DNA from: Phoronis ovalis
Lineage: Eukaryota; Phoronida; Phoronidae
Length of the DNA stretch: 27,643 nucleotides
NCBI GenBank assembly: GCA_028565635.1
Contig: JAOXYB010041505.1
Coordinates: 1 to 27,643 of the forward strand
Direction of reading: 5' to 3'
Position numbers and translations under genes: made by a program. Every line of letters begins with the position of its first letter. Position 1 is the stretch's first letter. Below the pieces are notes generated by a model. The model saw nothing but the letters and a program-made list of their open reading frames with translations. It was not told the origin of the DNA and made no database searches. This document shows positions 1 to 10,200 of this stretch, piece by piece.

Positions 1-291
1 TGTATATTATGCTGAATATGCAATTTAAATTTTCACAATTTACAGATTAAGTTTTGCATCACTGTGTAGTGGCATCACTGTGTAGTGGCATCAATGTATA
101 GTGGCTGGGCATATAGTCTTCATTGTCGTTGTATGCAACCTTTTTGTTGTCTTGCAATAACAGCTTCTGTCAGTTTTTATTGGCTATAAAATTTATAATT
201 CTGAAAAATTAAATACACATTGTGTATGGCCGATGTCAGCTTGCAGAAGACAAATAGTTGCAATTTTTAACATTTTGCTACTTTTTTTCAG
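1..291. other. Intron of the SLCO/OATP gene (5' edge of window)
   Basis: This AT-rich stretch ends in a polypyrimidine tract and AG acceptor at 290-291, directly before the first recognisable transporter exon. Apart from the 16-bp tandem repeat near its start I see no coding sequence in it. Confidence 0.6.
56..103. repeat. 16-bp tandem repeat, three copies
   Basis: The unit GCATCACTGTGTAGTG occurs at 56-71 and 72-87 exactly, and a third copy with two substitutions sits at 88-103. It is a short intronic minisatellite with no evident function. Confidence 0.9.
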
Positions 292-3200
292 AAGTGCCAG
301 CAGAGTTAAAAAAACTGTTCACAAACCTGACATGGTTGTTTGTTAGCCTAACTGTGGTTTGTGAGCAGTCTGTCGTTACTGGTTTTATCAATTTTATTGC
401 TAAGTTTACACAGACCAATTTTTCCGTGCCGGCATCTCAGGCCAACATCATTGCTGGTAAGAAGTAAAGTAGTTACTTTTTAGTTTTTTTAATTTATCCT
501 TTTAAATTTTTAAAATGTTAAATGTAAATCGTGTTTAGAAATGCTGGTGAGTGCCGAATTGTTAGTTTCAGCAAGAATACCTTAGGTGGAAGCAGATATC
601 ATCCTGCATGCAATGTACAGTTTTGCTCTAGTGATTAAGAATAACATTGTGCGAAGTGTAGTACCTAGTAATATCTAATCTGTTTACCTTTTTTTCTGAA
701 CCATTGTTAGTCTGGGTTAACATGTTTTAAAAGGTATTTTTGTAGTGTGTATGTTTGACCAAAAAAAAACACATGTTTGCCTGTTAATTTATGACATTAT
801 CATTTTCAAAAAAAGCTAAAACTATCCTTTAAAAACAAAGATTTTTTTTCTTCATTTTTTAATGATTTAAAATGAGTATCTACAACTTGAATATTAAAAA
901 AATTGGAGATTTAGTTTTTACGGTAACAGCACAAGAAGACATCTTTTACATTTTACGCTTTAAAAGTACTGCAAACATATTTTTTTTGACAAAGCTGATA
1001 CTGATATTAAAGGTTCATGAATAAGTACTTGCTTATAATCCCTTATAATCCCTTTGCTCTTAGTGGAGCATAGGTGTTTAACAATCTCCCTCCATCTCAA
1101 TCGAATTTGGACATTTCTTTATAGTCGAATTTTTTAACCACAGTCTCCACTGTCAATACAATAGCTGTTTGTCGGTCTCCCAGGTCTTCTTTTACCTGCA
1201 GGTTCCATTTGAGGGCCTGTTTTGCTACATCCACATGTATATATGGTTTTCTTACAGTATGGGCAATCCATCCCCATTTGCACCACCATACTTGGTAGAT
1301 CATTCTTTTCTATTTGGTTCTATCCCATAGATCTTCATTGCCGATTTGTTGAGCATCTTCTTCAGGCATTTGTTGATATAGGTTTAGTTTCTCCCCATGT
1401 CTCGGCACCATATAAGTGTACTGGTTTCATATTAATTGAGTTAAAGATTTGTATCTTAATCTGCAGTGGTATCTTACTGGTTCTCCAAACCTTTCTCAGC
1501 ATTGTGTATGTTATTCTTGCCTTTGCTATTCTTGACTTGATGTCCTTGTCTGCTCCACCACCTGTGCTGAAGACGCTTCTAAGGCAGACAAGTCATTAAC
1601 CTCCTCAAGCCCTTCTTGTGTAGTATTGGATTGGCATTGTAGTTGCGCATGTCTTTGGTTTTATCGATGTTTATATGAAGTCCTGTGCTTTCAGCTATCT
1701 CAGCCAGATTGGATGTTTTTCACTGTGTCTGTCTGGTTGTGTCCAAATGGTTTAGTTGTGTGATAAGCGTCCACTGTTACAGTTATTTATGTAATTTTAA
1801 TACAAGCTTCATAGCACTGCCTAATAACCACACAGTGAATATGTTTTATTTGTTCATTTTTCAAGTGGTGTTTAGGACGGCACTGCATGATAACAACTGA
1901 CAGTGAAAATGTTTCATTTGATCATTTTTCAGGTGGTATTTTGGTACCTGCTGCAGCTCTAGGTATATTCTGTGGTGGTGTCATGATGAAACGTTTCCGT
2001 CCAAATGTCTTCACAACAATAAAGATAATGCTTGGTATAATCTCTCTATCTATTGTAATGGGAGCAACTTTAATATTTTTTGGATGTGAAACGATTAAAT
2101 TTGCAGGAGTAACAGAACAATATCAAAATGAAAGGTAACAATTATACTATTTGTTGATGTAAAAAAGTGTATATATATATTTATCCTACTCGTTGAAGGT
2201 GGAAGTTTGTTAACCTTGGTTTTCATATTTTACTATCTAAATGCGCTTCTTCCTTTTTTTGTAACCTACAAAAGTAAAAACGTGTGTAGATAACATTGTT
2301 TTTATATAGACTGGTTTCCTAAGTTCTGAAAAAATACATATTAATTGTCTTTATATTTATATTATATAAACAATGGCTGAAGTGCTTTTTTGGCTAGTTA
2401 GATGGCAATGTGAATTTGAAAGATGTGTTGCGGCGTTGGCAAGGGATATTTGCAGCCTGGCATGTAATGCTTCAAAAATTCTGAGTTAAAGATCTTTCTG
2501 TATATTCTTACTCTGTCTGTCCATAATTCTTGCATGGCAGAAGCTAATTTGTCATTTCAGAGGGAAATTTCATCTCATAACTTCATGCAATATAGAATGC
2601 ACATGCAATAAAAATATGTATGAGCCAGTCTGTGATAATATCCATGAGGTAACATACTTCAGTCCATGTCATGCTGGTTGCCAATTTAAAGAAGTCTTTC
2701 AGTTAAGCGAAACAGTCTTCCAGGTAATGCTCTCTTCTTATTGTATGTTCACGAGTTGACCTACACGTAAACCATATATACAATGTATATTTAGTGAATT
2801 GTGATACTGCTTAAACTAGACTTTGTGACCATGAACTTGGTTGCACCAGTAAGGGTGGCAAATGTACAATCTTGACCAATAAGAATATATCCTTTTCGGC
2901 TTGTCAAAAGAGCTGTAATTGTTACCTGATTCTTGCTTACCGCATAGTGTTCTCACTGCATACTCATTCTTACTCGCCGCATCATGTTATAAGAAAATTT
3001 TCTTTCTATTAGGGCAGTAGATGGTAAATATGCCTTTTCCAGTTTTATATTATTTTCGTTTGTGTCTCACAGTAATATAATTATCCCTATAATGAGAAAA
3101 TATGAAAAACCCTTACATCTCACTGAAGATTCCTATGCCCAGTAGCTCCTTTGGATACTGTAGTAATAGGCCCCTTTCAAATATAAGAAGAAGATCTGAG

Positions 3201-5089
3201 TACAATATTTCTGTTTTCCTGGAAATTTTTGTATTGTGTGTACAAATTATCAAGTCAAGCTTTCGGAATGTAATAAGTTCCTTCAACAAATTATGTAATG
3301 AGACAATGTAGAGTTTGCGGTTATACTATCGAGTAGAACATTTAGAATAACAACTCCTTATTCCTTACAGAATTTCTCCTCTTGCAATTGCTTAAACAGT
3401 GGTGTAGTACAACAGGGCCGCTGTGAACAAGGCTGTGACAAGATGATACCCTTTCTTATATTGTTATTTGCTACAATTTTTGTTGTCTGTCTTGGACATA
3501 ATCCGGCATTAATTGTAACATTAAGGTGAGATTAAAAAATTTAAACATACCTGTTTTGTATTATATTTTTAACATACAATTGTGTAGCACATTCCCATTT
3601 CATCTAAAGATCACTATGCAACAAAAACATATTGCAAAGAAAAAAACGTTTCCAATGTGTTGCACCCAAAAATTTTTGATACAAATTTTACATGTGAATG
3701 TCGTACAAGTTCTTTACAGAGCAGGTACATTTTTTTCCCATGGAATTCTTTTGTTAATGTTTCAAAATGTCTTGTTAATTCATGATAACATTCTCTAGAA
3801 ATTTCCTGTCATGTATGTCTTGTAAAGAGCTGTATAATTAACATACAAAAATCCTTTATCTAGGATGAAGCGATGTGATGTGAACAAGTTTAAATTGACA
3901 TTCTTAGTAAATACACAGATACACAGTTTTTGTTGTCTGATAGGTATCAAAAACATTCGCTTAACATTTGCTTAATATGTGGTCACAAGTGATTTTCTAT
4001 TACAATAAATGTTATGTATTAAACTCTGTTTTTGCATTCTACTTTTTATTCTTTAACACAGATGTGTCGGTAATTCTGAACGCTCATTTGCTCTTGGTAT
4101 GCAGTATTTCCTTATCCGAGGTCTAGGTAAGTGTTAGTCTTTATTCCATAAGTTTTTCATGGTTTACAAATAGAATCGTTTATCCCTACAAGATTAAAAC
4201 TTGACATATAATCATGTTTTTGTTTTCTTTAAATTTTGGTCATTTCAGTGAAACTTTATGGGGTTAGTAAATAATAAACAAGTTTTTTTTTGCAAAATTT
4301 AAATTCATAGCTGTCAAAAGTTTTACTGGACAATTGGACAATTTTCAATCCAAGGTAATGGTGGAAAACTTTAAACAACGAGACACTTGACAGCTGTGAG
4401 ATATATTTACAGACCGACCCTTAAGTCTCACATATTCTTGGAAATTCTGTGTGTTGAACAAGATTTGAAATTGTAGCAACATATAGGGATGCACATCAAA
4501 ATACTTATCATTTAGAAATTGTATTCTCTATCAGCCTTATTCTAGATATTCGTATTTTCAGCTTTTATTCCCATACCTATATACTTCAGACATCTGTTTG
4601 ATTGGCAGTACATCTAGTGGGAATACGATTTTTTTGTCTGTTTATATTATTCTAGATAATATTCATATTTTCAGCATTTATTCCAGCACCTATATACTTC
4701 AGACATCTGTTTCACTGTCAATATATCTAGTGGGAATATGATTATTTTGTCTGTTTATCTTATTCTAGATAATATTCATATTTTCAGCGTTTATTCCTGC
4801 ACCTATATACTTTGGACATCTGTTTGACTCGCAGTGTATCTTATGGGAACGTAAGGGCAACCATGGTGCATGCCTAGAATATCAAACTGGAACGTTACCT
4901 TATGCCATGTTTGGATTGAGTGGTGGCTTACAAGTGCTTGCCTTAATATTTTTAATATGTGCATATTTTGTGATAAAAGCTAGAGAGAAAAAAGCTGAAC
5001 CAACAGATAGCATGATCTCATTTGTCACTACTCCAGAAACACAACCCAGAAATATTAGTAACATTGCTAACTATGAAACTAATTTGTAA
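292..5089 (+). CDS. Solute carrier organic anion transporter (OATP/SLCO family), 3' part, six exons
   Basis: Exons 292-456, 1933-2134, 2561-2723, 3371-3525, 4062-4126 and 4788-5089 (stop TAA) join in frame with GT-AG sites and encode about 350 residues. OATPs are 12-helix plasma-membrane carriers for amphipathic organic anions, usually about 640-720 residues, so helices 1-6 and the family signature near helix 6 lie left of the window. Exon 2 carries transmembrane segments. Exons 3-4 carry the large Kazal-like extracellular loop; counting the Cys in exon 2, all 11 loop cysteines typical of human OATPs are present. Exons 5-6 show IRGLAFIPAPIYFGHLFDSQ, matching the LAPIYFGALID-type segment of OATP helix 11, followed by a last hydrophobic helix and a polar tail. 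The tail ends ETNL, a class I PDZ-binding pattern. I did not assign a subfamily. Confidence 0.93.
457..1932. other. OATP intron with LINE remnant and a boundary duplication
   Basis: The intron runs from the donor GTAAGA at 457 to the acceptor ending at 1932. It holds the antisense LINE remnant at about 1030-1712 and the duplicated acceptor region at 1814-1879, listed separately. The rest (457-1029) is AT-rich with no recognisable gene. Confidence 0.85.
1030..1712 (-). mobile_element. Decayed non-LTR retrotransposon (LINE) 3' end, antisense in the OATP intron
   Basis: Translating the minus strand across several frames gives a recognisable LINE reverse-transcriptase C-terminal region in order. 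NLAEIAESTGLHINIDKTK (about 1712-1655) is the GLxIN..KTK segment. KVWRTSKIPLQIKIQIFNS, then YGAETWG (about 1500-1400), is the thumb region. CKWGWIAHTVRKP, then KQALKW (about 1280-1210), is the conserved tail. Near 1090 comes a WRxIVxxLCS-type ending. The frame changes between blocks and stops interrupt it, so the copy is dead. The minus-strand 3' end shows a short direct repeat, GGGATTATAA twice at about 1030-1055, like the microsatellite-style tails of some LINE clades. The exact clade is not assigned. Confidence 0.88.
1814..1942. repeat. ~66-bp local duplication spanning the acceptor of OATP exon 1933-2134
   Basis: The sequence GCACTGC..TAATAAC..ACAGTGAATATG..TTCATTTTTCAAGTGGTGTTT at 1814-1874 recurs diverged at 1880-1942 as GCACTGCATGATAAC..ACAGTGAAAATG..TCATTTTTCAGGTGGTATTT. 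The second copy contains the acceptor (AG at 1931-1932) and the first bases of the exon. The first copy carries TTTTCAAG|TGGTG in the same place, a weakened acceptor. Confidence 0.75.
4127..4787. other. OATP intron containing two dead copies of the next exon's start
   Basis: Donor GTAAGTG begins at 4127 and the acceptor TTTTCAG ends at 4787. The 3' half consists of two ~110-bp repeats of the final exon boundary, listed separately. The 5' half shows nothing recognisable. Confidence 0.8.
4541..4763 (+). pseudogene. Two tandem degenerate copies of the OATP last-exon start (pseudoexons)
   Basis: Copies start at TCTAGAT, 4541 and 4651; the genuine boundary repeats the pattern from 4764. Each copy has a TATTTTCAG acceptor, and the virtual exons begin at 4562 and 4675, exactly 113 bp apart and 113 bp from the real exon at 4788. 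They translate as FIPIPIYFRHLFDWQYI* and FIPAPIYFRHLFHCQYI* against the real FIPAPIYFGHLFDSQCIL. Both share the same in-frame TAG and the Gly-to-Arg change, so they descend from one altered copy that was then duplicated. Including either in the mRNA would truncate the transporter before its last helix. Confidence 0.9.
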
Positions 5090-7287
5090 TCAATGTTTTG
5101 TGTACAAGATCCAGACATAATGTTGATATTTAGGATTGTTTTCTATAATTTCCAGTCTTTGTTTCTTTTCAAAAATTACATTAGAAAATTTAAATGTCAA
5201 TGCAGTGCATAGTATAAAAGGATTATTGGTTTGTGTCTTTTCACAAAGCAGGCCAACCATACAGGCAAGGCAATACATTCAAAATTTTGTAGTTTTTCAA
5301 TAACTATCAAGTTACTATATAGCCAATGACTTTTGTAGTCTATTGTGATATATAACATATAATTACTGGTATATACGAATCCAGCCAAACCTACAAGCAA
5401 CACAATGTATTTGCAACTTATTTCAAAGATTTTTAATGGAAATTCAATTTAAGTAAATTATTCTACATGACAATGCAAATTGTGTTTGTAATGATAAAGA
5501 CAACAGGATAGTTTTTACTCAGTATAGTAAAGTGTACTGTATAGAGATCATCCTGCAACTATAATATATGACATTTGTATTTCATTCTTGCATGGTATTT
5601 TTGTAGCAAATGTTTAGAGTTCTAATGTTGGCAACTTTTCTTGTATATATATTTTAATTCATGTTTTTTTATTTGCATTGACTGATTTGTTGTACTATTT
5701 ACAACTGAATTCCACTTCATATGCCGTTTGGTAATTCGAAATTTTTTCTAATTAAAGTTTCAGAATGTTACCACCAGGTTTGCATAAAGGGTTGAAAATA
5801 GCATTCTCACTAAGTAAACTAATGATGAAATTATTTTAATTTTGTTCTCGGGAGTGGCCCTTGGGAAAAGAGGGGGTAAAATGTATACACGAGCGAATGA
5901 AAAATATCGTGAAAAGCTCTATTTTAACGTGGCTCGTTACACATTAAGGGAAGGGCGTCTACTTATTGAAATTGCTTGTTGTTTTCAGAATGTATGTCTG
6001 TCAACGGGTCGTAAGTCAGAGATTTTTTAATAGGGTTACTTTTTGCTCAAATTGTTATGATTTTTAATCAGTGTGATCTGACAAAAAGTCTTCCGTTACA
6101 GTTGTCTTCCAGATGGGTGGTTTTTATGCAAGCTATATTCGCATTTGGGGGCTTTATTAATCCTGTGTTGATGCATGCTTACTCCCTTTCCGCAAGTGTC
6201 ATCCCCGAGATTTTACTGCAGAGTAAATAACTTGACGGATTACCTTGGAGAACTTCTAATTACCCATGTTCTGTTGGTATCTGGATAACGGTAACTACAT
6301 ATCCCAGACTAAAGGTACCCAATGGAACACCTTTGATGTGTGAATGTTAGAATTAATTAATATCTCTAGTTTAACAGGGATATCAGTTAACTACATGTTG
6401 TATGTCTCTTGAATTTATTCAAAACCACTTTTTATGTGCAAATGAAATTAAATAAAAAAAATTTGGTTTTAATTCCAATGTTTAGTTTACGTATTGACTT
6501 CAAAACGAACTGCATTTTGAGGATTATTTTTAAAAATTGTACCTTCTACGTGATTATGTCAAGTTACATCCATTCGGCGTTTTTGTGTCTTTTGTGTACT
6601 TCCCGAACCGACATCCATTTTAATTTCAAATAAAACCGATTTGGATTGCTTGTTATTGAACTTAAGTTATTGAATTATGTGGAAATTTCGGCGTAAGTTT
6701 TGTTCCCATTATGGCGTCATCTATTAGTTCCAAGTTATACACTTGAAAACGACTATTGAACAAAATGTTTGGATAAAAAATATGGTCACTATCCGATTTC
6801 AAAAACTAAGTTTGTATTGCAATAAATTTCTTCAGTCAAATCATGGTAGCTAGGGGTTTATATTACATGTACATTCGATGCAATGTTACTACACAGCAGA
6901 CAAACATTCAAAGATGCATAATTATTAAATATTCCACAAAAAATGAATTTTCCTAATTTTACGTTAATGGCCGGATACCAATCGTTTTCTGAATCGATCT
7001 GTCTCTGCACTATACGGTGAACCAAAAAATAGATACTTGTGGAATATATCTACATGCTGATATACATGTATGTCACTCGAGGGAACTGAATCATCACGTA
7101 TCATTTTTACATAGCCATATACAAATCTATAAATATTTTCGTCACCATACATTTCACAATGCACAGCATGTACCTAAGAGTAAACATAAAATGATTTATA
7201 TGATACTGGGTAGCAAGCCTATTAAAATAGTTCCATAAATTGCCAACGACTGCTGTAGTAAAGTCTGACATTATGGCGTAGTTCTAA
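5090..7287. other. OATP 3' UTR and convergent intergenic region
   Basis: This lies between the OATP stop codon (plus strand) and the GTPase stop codon (minus strand), so it holds both 3' ends. An ATTAAA at 5751-5756 is the likely OATP polyadenylation signal. Short open frames here (for example 5842-6030 plus, 5197-5403 minus, 7017-7238 plus) have no recognisable domains or splice context. I see no further gene. Confidence 0.6.
5751..5756 (+). terminator. Candidate polyadenylation signal ATTAAA for the OATP gene
   Basis: This is the first strong AATAAA-class hexamer (common variant ATTAAA) that I found downstream of the OATP stop codon at 5089. It would give a 3' UTR of roughly 680-700 nt. 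Hexamers occur by chance in AT-rich DNA, so this is tentative. Confidence 0.4.
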
Positions 7288-10200
7288 TTAAATTCCTATT
7301 TTTTGCTTGATGACAACTTTGACATCCTCCGATATTCTTGGCTTTTTATCGACGTCATCCCATGAAAGTCTCAAATCACCAACAGTAAAGATATCCAGAT
7401 TCTCCGTATCTTTTAGAATTTTGCTAACCATGCGCGGCTCCCATCGCTTCTTGTTTTGCAACCATCGAAAGAAATCTTCACAAGTTGTTTCTAAAAAGAG
7501 AAACAGATACATTTGATCGACATGAATGCTATAAAAGGGAGCATTCGTATGAAGTTAACACGAACATTGTTTGATTATATAGTCACATTTGTTCAGGGTT
7601 GTCATATTTTGTTTTACAATGCAGCATACAACAAGCTGAGAGAAAGTTTCATCCACTCGTAAGGATATGCTAAAATTTAAGTGCATTTGATTTCAAGTAA
7701 CAAAAATGCCCCATTTTTGATTGGTTAATGATCAAAGATGGACTTTATTTGAGTTATACACACCAGTATTGAATTATCAGACTACACACAACAAAGTCCA
7801 TCTTTGATCACTAACCAATCAATGTGCAATCGGACATTTTTGTTATCTGAAATCAAATGTACTTACACTTTAGCAAACACCCCAGTTTATTTGAGTTTAT
7901 AAGCACCAGTATTGAATTATCAGACGGCACACACAACAAACTGGGCAGGGGTGTTTGCAGAGTGTACCGCACAATCTAAACATGTAGAACAACACTTCCG
8001 ACATCAACAAAACTTACCATCTTTGATTACTGTCACAGTCTTCACTTTCTTAACGTTAGAATTGCGCATTTCGGTAGATGTCTTTGGTTTTAGAAGTTGA
8101 TCGTAACCCTCCGTTTGCAGGCATGGTAATTCTATAGGCGGAGCCTGAATCACGGTTTCTTTATTCTGTTCCGAGTTTACCTTAGCTGCAGCAGCAGCAT
8201 CTTTGCGTTCGATTTTTGTTTGATGAGTTATGGTGTGCTTCTTAGTCATTGTTGAGTCATAACTTGCACTCATTAACATCGGTTCTGTCTTTACTCCTGC
8301 AAAGCTCTCTATCACAGTCTTTGGATTTCCATTTGTCTGTGGTTTTAGAAGTTGGTCGTTACTCTCCTTTAGCAGACACGGTGAATCTATAGGCAGAGCC
8401 TGAATCAGGGCTTCTTTTTCCAGTTCCACTTTTATCTTAGCAGCATCTTTACTTTTGAAATCTGTTTGATGAGTAATGTCGTGTTTCTTATTCGATGTTA
8501 CGTCGTAACTTTCATTAGTCAGTACCGGTTGTGTTATTGCTCTTTCAACGCTCGCTGTTACAGTATTTTGATTTCCATTCTCCACTTTCTTAACGCTAGA
8601 ATTACGCATTTCGGTAGATGCTTTTGATTGTAGAAGCTGGTCGCTACCTTCCTTTTGCAGGCATGGTAAATCTATAGTAGGAGGAGCCTGAATCACAATA
8701 TCTTTTTCCTGTTCCACATTTATCTTAGCAGCAACTTTGCTTTCGGAATCTGTTTGATGAACTATGCCATGCTTCTTATTCGGTGTTACGTCATAACTTT
8801 CATTCGTCAGCACCGGTTCTGTCTGGACTCTTCCAAAGCTCATTGTCACAGTCAATTGATTTCCCTTCTCCACTTTCTTAACGTTAGAATTACAGATTTC
8901 GATAGATGTTTTTGGTTTTATAGATTGGTCGTTACCCTCCATATGCAGGCACGGTAAATCTATAGGCGGAGTCTGAATCAGGGCTTCTTTTTCCTGTTCC
9001 ACTTTTATCTTAGCAGCATCTTTACTTTTGTAATTTGTTTGATGAGTTATGTCGTGCTTCTTATTCGGTGCTGTGTCATAACTTTTATTCGTCAGCATCG
9101 GTTCTGTCTTTGCTCTTTTAAAGATCGTTGTAGAAAACTTTTCAGAAATGTTGGGTACTTTGCTCTCCAGTTCTGTCGCAGTGTTATCCGCAGAATTTGC
9201 TGCTGGCTCTAAAACTGTGGTCTGGATATCTTTCCGAGTAGTTGTGTCTTCGCGTTTCTTTTCGAGTATGTCCTTATCTCTGTTAAATTTTCTTTGTTTT
9301 TGAATTTTTACAAAGCGCTCAGCACATTGCAGTGCCTTCTTAAAAATTGAAAACACCTACAATGAGATGTTTGTACACCTGTGTATATTTTTATTTTTAT
9401 CAATCAACTTGTATTAACAATCAGCAACACATTCATAGAATTCGCACTATTATTTACTGTAAATGCAAAATAAAGGCATCTATAAATGCCACTGAAAGAG
9501 CACTTCTTTCTGAAAATGAATCAGCTGCTGAGCGTAAACTGTGGCCTAAACAATATTGTAATTATAAAATTAAAGGTAAATTGTTGGTGAGACGAAAATT
9601 ATGCCTTACTAAGACACATTCCTTACCTTCAAATTCATTTCAAAATCGATATCCATTTTTTCAGGATTATAGTTGGTAAGAAAGAATACACTATTAAGGG
9701 GACTCCCAGTTACAGCTGAAGCTTTTATGGCAAGCTGACTTTTCTGGTCAATCCTTGCCTCTATCTGGTCCATAAACGTTATGACGGTGACAGGAGTAAG
9801 ACCTAAAACAATGACTAAATGATATAACTATTCGTGCAGGTGTATGATCTATCACTAAGGTGCAAAACATTATTCCAGCAAGTATATATAATTTTTTTAA
9901 CTTCTTAAAAAGAATGAAATCCCAATTATCGTCATTCTTTTAGTTCTAGCAATAATATTGACAAAAATGTGACAAGATACTAAAATATAAACTTTTTTTC
10001 TAAGTAGGAAATACAAAAATCTTTGCAACACTTTTCAAATACATTAGCATAAAACATGACTAACAATAGCATTTATATACTGTAATAACAGGCGTTTAGG
10101 CCTTTGAGTTCAGAGTACAGCAGAGCACCAGCAAAACTAAAGCAAAGCAATAGAAAAATAACACCATGATCTACGCATGTATTTGATTGCAACTGAAATT

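Larger units (their letters stand above)
7491..8017. other. Last intron of the GTPase gene, filled by foldback elements
   Basis: Minus-strand donor GTAAGT starts at 8017 and acceptor CTCTTTTTAG ends at 7491. About 300 of its 527 bases are the two foldback units described separately. Confidence 0.85.

Noticed and set aside
1222-1599. 125-codon plus-strand open frame
   Set aside because: It is the antisense of the LINE reverse-transcriptase remnant, which reads meaningfully only on the minus strand.
5197-5403. Two weakly similar ~30-bp stretches (GCCAACCATACAGGCAA and GCCAAACCTACAAGCAA)
   Set aside because: Similarity is short and does not extend into the flanks enough to call a duplication.
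5842-6030. 62-codon open frame, YREKLYFNVARYTLREGR region
   Set aside because: No family recognised and no splice partners; it lies in the convergent intergenic region.
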